Assembly (NCBI RefSeq): GCF_015356825.1
Contig: NZ_JAACYW010000003.1
Span: forward strand, 1 to 64,000
Reading direction: 5' to 3'
Source of the DNA: Catenulispora rubra
GTDB lineage: Bacteria; Actinomycetota; Actinomycetes; Streptomycetales; Catenulisporaceae
Length of the DNA stretch: 64,000 nt
The position numbers and the translations under genes are program-made. Shown piece after piece: positions 56,654-64,000 of the stretch. Numbering within the stretch: the stretch's first letter is position 1; the number at the start of each line of letters is the position of its first letter. The notes beneath the pieces are model-generated. The model was not told where the DNA came from and did no database searches. It saw nothing but the letters and a program-made list of their open reading frames with translations.

Positions 56654-59524
56654 ATGCGGATTCTCCTACTGGGCCCGGTCGAGTTGAGGCGCCCCGACGG
56701 CACGCTCGTCCACATCGGGGGCACCAAGCGCCGGGCGATCCTGGCCGCGCTGGCGTTGGAGGCCAACCGCGTCGTCCCGGCGCAGCGACTCGTCCAGATG
56801 CTGTGGGACGCCGATCCGCCGAGCTCAGCCCGCACCGTGGTGCAGGGGCACATCGCGGCCCTGCGCGGCCTGCTGGACGACTCCGTTCGGCTCGTGACCA
56901 GGGCACCCGGCTACGTTCTGGAAGCCGAGAGCGACCTCGTCGACGTATACCGAGAACGCGCGCTGGTTGATCAGGCATCGACTGCCTCAGACCACGAAGC
57001 GACGGCCCTGCTGCGACAGGCGATGGCCCTGTGGCGGGGCGCCGCGCTGACCGGATGCGGATCGACGCCGTTGTGCCAGGCTCTGGCCCAGCGGCTCGAC
57101 GACTCGCGGGCAACGGTCCTGGAGCAGTGGGCTGAGCTGTCCTTGCGCCTGGGCCGAGGTGAGCAGACCCTGTCCGATCTCCGTGAGGCGCTGATCGCTT
57201 GGCCGCTGCGTGAGCCGCTGGTCAGGCTACTGATGCTGAGCCTGTGCCAGGCGGGACGCCCGGCGGAGGCGGTGGAGCTCTTCCATACGACGAAGGCCCG
57301 GCTCGCCGACGAGCTGGGTCTTGATCCCGGGCCCGAGATACGGGACGCCCTGCTCCACGCGATCAATCGCGCGGCGGGCAACGGCACCGCGGCCGTCGCC
57401 GCGACGGCGCCGCAACCGGTCCGCGGCACGACTCTCCCCCGGGCAGCCCACGGGTTCTTCGGCCGATCGGCGGAGTTGGCGTGGCTCGAGCAGGTCAGCG
57501 ACTCCGCCCGCGAGGACGTACAAGTGATAGCGCTGACCGGCCCGGCCGGCGTCGGCAAGACGGCGCTCGTACTGCACTGGGCGGCACGAGCACAGGACCG
57601 TTTCCCCGGCGGTCTGCACTACGTCGACCTGCGGGGCTTCGATGTCGCTGAGCCTGTGCCCACGGGGGAAGCTCTGGCCGTGCTGCTCAGATCTCTGGGC
57701 GTGCCAGACTCGGCGATCCCCGACACTCCGGCCGTCCGTGCCGAGCTCTATCAACAGACGCTGAGCAGACTGCGCGCCGCTGTGGTCTTGGAGAGTGCAC
57801 GCGACCTGGCCCAGGTCGCGCCGCTGCTGCCGGCGCGGCAGTCCTGTCTGGCGATCGTCACCAGCCGACGGCGGCTGACGGATCTGGTAGCCGGTCAGGG
57901 CGCCGCGGTGCTCACCCTGGAACCGCTGCCGCACGACAACGGCTTCGACGTACTGGCCGCGATCACCGGGGCCGACCGCCTCACCGCTGAGCCGGAAGCC
58001 GCGACCCGGGTGGTCGAGCTCTGTGAAGGTCTGCCTCTGGCATTGCGGATCGCTGCGGCACGCCTGGCCACTCGGCCACGCTGGCCGGTCTCGGCGCTCG
58101 CCGATGAACTCGCCGATGAGCGGTTCCGGCTTTCGGCCTTGTCCACGGACGGGTCGCTCAGCGTTCAGGCGGCGCTGGATTCCAGCTGCGCCGCACTGCC
58201 GGACTCTGCCGCGCAGCTCCACCGGCTGCTCGGCGTCCTGCCCGGACGCGGCATCGACGTGTTCGCAACGTCCGCGCTCGCCGGCGTCACCCTGTCCGCC
58301 GGGCGCGAGCATCTTGCCACGCTCGCCGCAGCCCATCTGGCTGATCAGGACGCTGACACCGGGCGCTATTCGCGGCACGACCTGATCCGACTGCACGCCA
58401 AGCACGCGGCGGAACAACTGGTACCAGCCGAGCGTGACGCCGCGCTGTCCCGACTGCTGGATTACTACCTGGCGGCTACCGCATCGGCGTTCCAATCGCT
58501 GAGCAGTTCCACTCTCCGGCCGGCCCACACGCCCACGAACCCACCGGCCGGAGGACTGCCCGAGCTCGGATCAGCACCGGCGACGTTGCAGTGGTTCCGG
58601 ACCGAGGAGTCCGACATCCGCGAACTCACGCTGTCAGCACTCGACGGCCCGCTGCTGGAGCAGGCCTGCGCGGTCACAGAGAACCTCGGCAGGCTCTACA
58701 TCAAGGCCGGCTTCGGAACCGCCGAGATGGAGAAGCTGCTCGCCGCAGCCTTGAAATCCGCCGAGGCGGCGGGCATCGCACGCCGATGGCCGAAGCTGTA
58801 CGAAGGCCACTGCATCACATTGGCGATACTAGGTCGGCACGCCGAGGCCGTGGCTCAGGGGAAACGAGCCCTGGCAGCCCTCGACGGCGACGACGATCCG
58901 AGACTGCGGTTGACGGTCTGCTCGAACCTGGCGTGGGCACTGGTGGAAGACGGCGACCCGCACGAGGGTATTCGGTACCTCCAGGAGGCGTTGGATGTCG
59001 CCCGCCAGCTCGGCGACGTGCCGAACATCGCCGGGTCGCTGACCAACCTGGCCTACACGCAGCTGCAGATCGGCGACGCCGACAACGCACTGAAATCGGC
59101 CCGGGAAGCGCAACAGGTTCTCCAGGCCTGGCTGACCGTCGTCGCGGCCGGCGGTGAAGCGACGCGTGGGGACTCCATCGGGTTGCTGGACGCGAAGCTC
59201 GTCTACGCCTATGCCCTGCGCGCCCTCGGCCGCGACGATGACGCCATGGACGTCGCGCGCGAGACCGCCGAGGAAGGAAGCCGCGAGCAATACCCGCCGG
59301 TCGCCCGAGACAGCCGGCTTCTCATCGGCGACCTTCTCGCCGAGCGCGGCGAGAGGTCAGCAGCCTGCGTCCAGTGGCGAATCGCCGCGACCTACTCGGC
59401 CCAGGAGGGCGTTCCGGCCGATGACATCGCGACCCGCATCGCCGTCGGCTGCGGACGACCGAGCGACCAGCCCTGCCAGGAGTGCGCGCAAACCCTCGCC
59501 GACACGTCGCCCCCGATCCGATGA
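56654..59524 (+). CDS. SARP/AfsR-type transcriptional regulator with NB-ARC and TPR domains
   Basis: This 956-residue cytosolic regulator has an OmpR-like winged-helix DNA-binding domain (MRILLLGPVELRRPDG to about 90, with TKRRAILAALALEANRVV), a bacterial transcriptional activator domain (about 95-240), an NB-ARC ATPase core with P-loop GPAGVGKT near 296-303 and VVLESARDLAQVAPLLPARQ (Walker B region), and C-terminal TPR-like helices (about 700-930). Such proteins activate secondary-metabolite or catabolic genes by binding direct heptamer repeats. No antibiotic gene lies in the window, so the target is open; the ECF sigma gene downstream is a candidate. Confidence 0.9.
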   Translation: MRILLLGPVELRRPDGTLVHIGGTKRRAILAALALEANRVVPAQRLVQMLWDADPPSSARTVVQGHIAALRGLLDDSVRLVTRAPGYVLEAESDLVDVYRERALVDQASTASDHEATALLRQAMALWRGAALTGCGSTPLCQALAQRLDDSRATVLEQWAELSLRLGRGEQTLSDLREALIAWPLREPLVRLLMLSLCQAGRPAEAVELFHTTKARLADELGLDPGPEIRDALLHAINRAAGNGTAAVAATAPQPVRGTTLPRAAHGFFGRSAELAWLEQVSDSAREDVQVIALTGPAGVGKTALVLHWAARAQDRFPGGLHYVDLRGFDVAEPVPTGEALAVLLRSLGVPDSAIPDTPAVRAELYQQTLSRLRAAVVLESARDLAQVAPLLPARQSCLAIVTSRRRLTDLVAGQGAAVLTLEPLPHDNGFDVLAAITGADRLTAEPEAATRVVELCEGLPLALRIAAARLATRPRWPVSALADELADERFRLSALSTDGSLSVQAALDSSCAALPDSAAQLHRLLGVLPGRGIDVFATSALAGVTLSAGREHLATLAAAHLADQDADTGRYSRHDLIRLHAKHAAEQLVPAERDAALSRLLDYYLAATASAFQSLSSSTLRPAHTPTNPPAGGLPELGSAPATLQWFRTEESDIRELTLSALDGPLLEQACAVTENLGRLYIKAGFGTAEMEKLLAAALKSAEAAGIARRWPKLYEGHCITLAILGRHAEAVAQGKRALAALDGDDDPRLRLTVCSNLAWALVEDGDPHEGIRYLQEALDVARQLGDVPNIAGSLTNLAYTQLQIGDADNALKSAREAQQVLQAWLTVVAAGGEATRGDSIGLLDAKLVYAYALRALGRDDDAMDVARETAEEGSREQYPPVARDSRLLIGDLLAERGERSAACVQWRIAATYSAQEGVPADDIATRIAVGCGRPSDQPCQECAQTLADTSPPIR

Positions 59525-59704
59525 TGATCGGCGCTTCCACGCCCGCGCACCCGGCCTGAACTGCCGCATCGCATTTCGTTAGCGGTTCGTTGGCGTTTCC
59601 GCATGCCTCGTGACGGAGGCTTCAGTGAATCAGCCGACGCGGCTCATCGCCGGCCGACACGGATGCCCGACGCCGCATTCACTGAAACTAGGAGTCCGCC
59701 CCTG

Positions 59705-60574
59705 ATGACCACGGAAGCCGACGTGCGTCTCGTGGCGGCGGCCCGGAGTGGGGACGAGGTTGCGCTCGAGCTCCTGGTCGCCAAGTACCTCCCACTCGTC
59801 CACGCCATCGTCGACCGGGCCTTGACGCGCGCTCCCGACGTCGACGACACGGTGCAGGAAACAATGCTGAACGTCGTACGCGCGCTCCCGGGCTTGCGCA
59901 GCCCCGAGACATTCCGTTCCTGGCTGGTCGCCATCACGATGAACCAGATCCGCAAGCACCACCGACGGCTGCAACCAGAGCTCCGGCCGACGGAGGCGTT
60001 CGACGGCGTCGCCGACCCCGGATCCGACTTCTCCGATCTGGCCGTTTGGGAACTGGTGATGAGCAGCCAGCGCAGGGAGGCCGCCACGGCCACTGTCTGG
60101 CTCGACGACGATGACCGTGAACTGCTGTCCCTGTGGTGGCAGGTCGAGGCCGGCCGGCTGAGCCGGACGGAGATGGTCTCGATACGCGGGCTGGATCCAC
60201 ATCTGGTCACCGTGCAGATCGGGCGCGTGAAGTCACGGCTGGACACGGCACGCCGCATCGTCAGAGCCCTGGCCATGACACCCGGCTGCTTCGGACTGGT
60301 CGCCGCGACCGTCGGCTGGCCGGGCACACCCACTCTCCTGTGGCGCAAACGCATCGCTCGCCACATGCGCGAATGCGGAGACTGCACGAACGCTGCGGAA
60401 GACCTCGTACCCGTCGAACGCTTGCTGGTCGGTCCATCGCTGGTCGGGCTGTCGGTCGAGCGCCCTTTGAGGAGCTCGCACCCGCAACAGCCCTCGCCTG
60501 TCGGCAGGGCGAACCTTCACCGGCGAGCATCGAGATTTCCGGCGGCGACGAGAACGCCGTCGACACGACCGTGA
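59705..60574 (+). CDS. ECF-type RNA polymerase sigma factor with a zinc-finger-like C-terminal extension
   Basis: This 289-residue protein has region 2 in LVAKYLPLVHAIVDRAL, DVDDTVQETMLNVVRAL and FRSWLVAITMNQIRKHHRR, and region 4 around LSRTEMVSIRGLDPHLVTVQ with IGRVKSRLDTARR. After region 4 comes RHMRECGDCTNAAEDLVPVE, an HxxxCxxC arrangement as in anti-sigma zinc fingers. Covalent self-regulation is therefore possible. The last 55 residues look unlike the preceding family-typical part and may be the result of a frameshift. The ATG at 59705 is preceded by AGGAG; the frame is open to 59603. It follows the SARP gene by 180 bases on the same strand. Confidence 0.85.
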   Translation: MTTEADVRLVAAARSGDEVALELLVAKYLPLVHAIVDRALTRAPDVDDTVQETMLNVVRALPGLRSPETFRSWLVAITMNQIRKHHRRLQPELRPTEAFDGVADPGSDFSDLAVWELVMSSQRREAATATVWLDDDDRELLSLWWQVEAGRLSRTEMVSIRGLDPHLVTVQIGRVKSRLDTARRIVRALAMTPGCFGLVAATVGWPGTPTLLWRKRIARHMRECGDCTNAAEDLVPVERLLVGPSLVGLSVERPLRSSHPQQPSPVGRANLHRRASRFPAATRTPSTRP

Positions 60575-60744
60575 GCCTCTCGCGTTGACAGCCGGCTCGC
60601 AGAGCGCAGGATCTCGCCTCACGGCATTGCAAAGCACTTACAGAATCTCCTTGATATAAGATTCCCGCTTTATGGGATAGTCACATACTCAGAATCCTTG
60701 CAATCCCATGGAAACACGGCACGGCTACGGTTTCGAACGTATCT

Positions 60745-60788
60745 TGCATGCCGCATTAATCTGCCTGAAAGGGCGATCGCGGCATGCA
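60745..60788 (+). promoter_or_regulatory. Inverted repeat in the leader of the propeller protein gene
   Basis: TGCATGCCGC (60745-60754) is perfectly complementary to GCGGCATGCA (60779-60788), with a 24-base spacer, ending 35 bases before the ATG. It is either a leader hairpin or a bipartite operator. Confidence 0.5.
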
Positions 60789-60823
60789 TCCGTGATGTGT
60801 AATCCTTCAAGGGATGGAAGGTC

Positions 60824-63800
60824 ATGCGTCTCAATACACATGTGCGCCGACTACTCGCCGGTCTGATACCGGGATTACTGCTGTTGACCGCGTCGGTCTC
60901 GCTGTCCGGCCTCGCCCATGCCGACGACACCACAGTCTCCGGCAACACGCTGCGCACCGGATGGGACCAGAACGAGCCAGGGCTCGAGCCCTCGTCGGTG
61001 TCCGCTCCGGACTTCGGCCAGTTGTTCTCGACCGCGGTCGACGGACAGGTCTACGCACAGCCGATCGTGGTGAGCGGCACCGTCATCACGGCCACCGAGA
61101 ACAACTGGATCTACGGGCTGAACGCCGCGACCGGCGCCATAGTTTGGTCGCGCAGCGTCGGCGCGGCCTGGCCTGCCTCGGCCATCGGCTGCGGCGATCT
61201 GGTACCCAACATAGGGATAACCGGCACGCCGGTCTACGACCCGGCGAGCAACGCCGTCTACTTCATCGCCAAGGTCAACGACGGGCCCACCGCTAACAAC
61301 CCGCGCTTCTACCTCCACTCGGTCAACCCGGCGACCGGCGTCGAGCGCCCCGGCTGGCCGGTCACCGTCCAGGGCACGCCGACCAACAGTCCGGGCCACC
61401 CGTTCAACACGAAGACCGCCGCCCAGCGCCCCGGGCTGCTGCTCCTCGACGGCGTCGTGTACGCGGGCTTCGGCAGCCACTGCGACTACGGGCCCTACGT
61501 CGGGTACGTCGCCGGGTTCAGCACGACGACGCCGAAGATGACCACGCTGTGGTCCACAGAGTCCGGTTCGTCCAGCGGCGGCGCCGGCAACTGGCAGTCC
61601 GGCGGCGGCCTGGTCTCCGACGGCCCGGGCCGGATCATTCTGAGCACCGGCAACGGGGTGTCGCCGCCCCCCGGGCCCGGCACCTCGCCGCCCGGCCACC
61701 TCGCGGAGTCGGTGGTCCGGCTCCAGGTCAACGGCGACGGCTCACTGACCGCACGGGACTTCTTCAGCCCGTCCAACAACGCCCAACTGGACCGGAACGA
61801 CACCGACCTCGGCTCCGGCGGCCCGATGGCGCTGCCGGCCGGCTTCGGAACCCCGGCGCACCCGCACCTGCTGGTGCAGACCGGCAAGGACGGCCGGGTG
61901 TACCTGCTGGACCGCGACAACCTCGGCGGCACTGCGCAGGGTCCGGGCGGCGGCGACGCCTCGGTCGGTCCGCCGGCCGGACCGTACCGGGGGGTCTGGG
62001 GCCACCCGGCGTTCTGGGGCGGCGACGGCGGCTACGTGTACGAGGTGGAGAACGCGGCATTCCTGCGCGCCTTCAAGTACGGCGTCAACGGCAACGGCCT
62101 GCCGGTCCTCAGCTCGGCCGGCACCAGCGCGTCCACGTTCGGATACACGTCCGGCTCGCCGGTGGTCACCTCCACCGGTGACACCTCGGGATCGGCCCTC
62201 GTGTGGGTGGTCTACAGCGACGGCTCGAAGGGCACCAACGGGCAGCTGCGCGCGTATGATGCGGTGCCCGTGAACGGTCAGCTCAATCTGCGCTACTCGG
62301 TTCCGATCGGCACGGCGTCGAAGTTCGCGGTGCCGGCCACCGACGGCAACCGCGTCTATGTGGGCACCCGCGACGGCCACGTCCATGGCTTCGGCCGACC
62401 CACGACCTCGTCGTTGACCGGTTCCCCGACCGATTTCGGCAACGTGGCGGTGGGCACCACCGCGAACGCGACGGTGACCGTGACCGCGACCCGGACGGTG
62501 ACCATCTCGGCGATCACCACGTCGGCTCCGTTCGGCGTGACCCCGCCGGCCCTGCCGGTCACCCTGGCCAAGGGCCAGACGTTGTCCGTGCCGGTCAAGT
62601 TCACCCCGACGGCGGCCGGAGGCGCCGACGACACACTGCAGATCGTCACGGACGGCGGCGCCGTGCCGTTGAACCTGCACGGCAACGGTACCCAGCCCGG
62701 GCTCGGCGCGACGCCGTCCACCCTGTCCTTCGACACCGTGCCGACCGGCGCGACCAAGACGCTGAGCGTGAGCATCGCCAACACCGGCACGTCCGCGGTG
62801 ACCATCACCGGTTCCACCGTGCCGACCGCGCCGTTCACCGCGACCGGTCTGCCCGCCAACGGATCGACCCTCGCGGCCGGCGCATCGGTGTCGGTCACGG
62901 TGACCTACGCGCCGACGGCGGCCGGCGACCAGACCGGAACGCTGGTGGTGGCAAGCAACGCCGGCTCGGTCAGCGTGCCGCTGACCGGCACCTCGGTCGT
63001 CGGCGCGTCCCATCTGACCATCACCCCGCAGCCGGTCGCGTTCGGTTCGGTGACGGTCGGGCAGACCGCGACGCAGGTCTTCGACATCGCCAACACCGGC
63101 AACATCCCCCTGACGATCACCAAGGCCGCGCCGCCGGTCGGCCTGTTCAACACCACCTCGCCGATCTCGGAGGGCCAGCAGCTCGCACCTGGCGACATCA
63201 TCGAGCAGAGCGTGACGTTCAGCCCGACCGCCGTCGGCGCGCAGTCCGCGACCTACCTGATCACCGGCGACGACGGCCAGGGCGCCATCGCCGTCCCGCT
63301 CACCGGCACCGGCACCGCCGTCGTCGGCACCACGAATGTCGCGGCGGGCAAGCCGGCCACGGCGTCCGGTTCGGCGCTCCACCACAACCCCGGCAACGCC
63401 ACCGACCCCAGCACGTACAGCTACTGGGCCGGCGTGAACCACACCTTCCCGCAGTGGTTGCAGGTCGACCTGGGTACGGCGACATCGGTGGGCAAGGTGA
63501 AGCTGCGGCTGCCGCCGCAGACGTCGTGGGCCACCCGGACGCAGACCCTCTCGGTCCTGGGCTCCACCGACGGCACGAACTTCACCACCGTCGTCGCCTC
63601 GGCCGACTACACCTTCGATCCCGCCACCGGCAACTCGGTCGACATCCTCTTCGGCCCGACGACCGTCCGGTACCTGCGGCTGAACATCACCGCGAACACC
63701 CACTGGCCGGCCGGCCAGGTGTCGTCCTTCGAGGTCTACCCGACGGTCTCCGGCACGGGACCGGCGACGCTGTCGGCCGTGCCGACCTCGCTGGCCTTCG

Positions 63801-64000
63801 CCCCGACCGCCGTCACCACCAACAGCGACTGGCAGGCGGTCACGCTGACCAACACCGGAACCGGCCCGGCCGCGCTGTCGCCGATCACCGCGTCCGGCGA
63901 CTTCACTGTCAGCCCGACCTGTGGCACCGCCCTCGCACCGGGCGCCGACTGCGTAGCCCTCGTCACATTCCATCCGTCGGCCGTCGGTACCCGCACCGGC
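60824..64000 (+). CDS. Large secreted PQQ-like beta-propeller protein with choice-of-anchor and discoidin domains (partial)
   Basis: The frame is open from the ATG at 60824 (GGAAGG upstream) to the right edge, 1059 codons, and so is missing its C-terminus. A signal peptide ends near LAHA (about 36). Residues about 40-530 form an eight-bladed PQQ/quinoprotein-like propeller: GQVYAQPIVVSGTVITATEN, NWIYGLNAATGAIVW, GKDGRVYLLDRDNLGG and VYVGTRDGHVHGFG are blade motifs. Then come repeated ASPM-SPD-2-Hydin/choice-of-anchor D beta-sandwiches (FGNVAVGTTANATVTV, FDTVPTGATKTLSVSIANTG, FGSVTVGQTATQVFDIANTG, and another at the end) with an F5/8-type C domain between them (about 845-975). It is probably a cell-surface or secreted carbohydrate-binding protein. 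PQQ binding is not assured. Confidence 0.85.
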   Translation, partial: MRLNTHVRRLLAGLIPGLLLLTASVSLSGLAHADDTTVSGNTLRTGWDQNEPGLEPSSVSAPDFGQLFSTAVDGQVYAQPIVVSGTVITATENNWIYGLNAATGAIVWSRSVGAAWPASAIGCGDLVPNIGITGTPVYDPASNAVYFIAKVNDGPTANNPRFYLHSVNPATGVERPGWPVTVQGTPTNSPGHPFNTKTAAQRPGLLLLDGVVYAGFGSHCDYGPYVGYVAGFSTTTPKMTTLWSTESGSSSGGAGNWQSGGGLVSDGPGRIILSTGNGVSPPPGPGTSPPGHLAESVVRLQVNGDGSLTARDFFSPSNNAQLDRNDTDLGSGGPMALPAGFGTPAHPHLLVQTGKDGRVYLLDRDNLGGTAQGPGGGDASVGPPAGPYRGVWGHPAFWGGDGGYVYEVENAAFLRAFKYGVNGNGLPVLSSAGTSASTFGYTSGSPVVTSTGDTSGSALVWVVYSDGSKGTNGQLRAYDAVPVNGQLNLRYSVPIGTASKFAVPATDGNRVYVGTRDGHVHGFGRPTTSSLTGSPTDFGNVAVGTTANATVTVTATRTVTISAITTSAPFGVTPPALPVTLAKGQTLSVPVKFTPTAAGGADDTLQIVTDGGAVPLNLHGNGTQPGLGATPSTLSFDTVPTGATKTLSVSIANTGTSAVTITGSTVPTAPFTATGLPANGSTLAAGASVSVTVTYAPTAAGDQTGTLVVASNAGSVSVPLTGTSVVGASHLTITPQPVAFGSVTVGQTATQVFDIANTGNIPLTITKAAPPVGLFNTTSPISEGQQLAPGDIIEQSVTFSPTAVGAQSATYLITGDDGQGAIAVPLTGTGTAVVGTTNVAAGKPATASGSALHHNPGNATDPSTYSYWAGVNHTFPQWLQVDLGTATSVGKVKLRLPPQTSWATRTQTLSVLGSTDGTNFTTVVASADYTFDPATGNSVDILFGPTTVRYLRLNITANTHWPAGQVSSFEVYPTVSGTGPATLSAVPTSLAFAPTAVTTNSDWQAVTLTNTGTGPAALSPITASGDFTVSPTCGTALAPGADCVALVTFHPSAVGTRTG

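Noticed and set aside
61742-63973. 743-codon minus-strand frame opposite the propeller protein
   Set aside because: It is arginine/glycine-rich antisense of a clearly coding plus-strand gene, a common artefact in high-GC DNA.

Overview
This window is high-GC DNA with actinobacterial codon use, GTG starts and AAGGAG-type ribosome binding sites. It carries many large secreted carbohydrate-active enzymes with ricin-type lectin domains, SARP/AfsR and ECF regulators, and sugar ABC importers without their own ATPase. This fits a soil filamentous actinomycete; an order such as Catenulisporales or Streptomycetales is only a guess. I see no rRNA, tRNA, CRISPR array or phage. Nearly the whole window is a polysaccharide-utilisation region.

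Layout. 1-5 kb: the end of a lectin-tailed protein, a Tat-exported GH2 enzyme, a divergent MarR/quinone-reductase pair, and a decayed IS110 transposase. 5-15.5 kb: a uronic-acid module. It has a Tat-exported GH67 alpha-glucuronidase facing a tightly overlapping operon for the oxidative uronate pathway (uronate dehydrogenase, 2-oxoglutarate semialdehyde dehydrogenase, an unrecognised 406-aa protein, glucarate dehydratase, 5-dehydro-4-deoxyglucarate dehydratase), a LacI regulator and an MBL-fold protein. 15.5-26.5 kb: an ancient tandem duplication of the unit beta-helix lectin - cysteine-less redoxin - divergent LacI. In copy A the lacI gene has collapsed and a GH63 gene follows it. In copy B lacI is intact and is followed by a LacZ-type GH2 and an ABC sugar importer (26.7-32.9 kb). 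33-36 kb: a galactose oxidase gene with a frameshift. 36-43 kb: GH95 fucosidase, lutC, and wrecked lutB, lutA and rhaD genes around an intact rhamnulokinase and its LacI regulator. 43-47 kb: a second LacI and a third beta-helix lectin. 47-56 kb: three large secreted enzymes (GH35, an unrecognised CBM-tailed enzyme, GH65). 56.6-64 kb: a SARP/NB-ARC regulator, an ECF sigma factor, and a very large beta-propeller surface protein that runs off the end.

How they fit together. Secreted enzymes release glucuronate, galactose, fucose, rhamnose and glucose units, probably from plant or microbial heteropolysaccharides. Local LacI proteins sit next to palindromes that look like their operators. One palindrome, TTGACCGGTCAA, recurs at six places next to three lacI/beta-helix loci, and the two intact LacI proteins there have almost the same recognition helix. 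A second, GGTTCA-n-TGAACC, flanks the rhamnose LacI.

The most striking structural theme is gene decay by internal deletion. lacI copy A, lutA, lutB and a DUF4432-rhaD fusion all keep recognisable start and/or end sequences but have lost their middles. The rhamnose-to-lactate-to-pyruvate route therefore appears broken.
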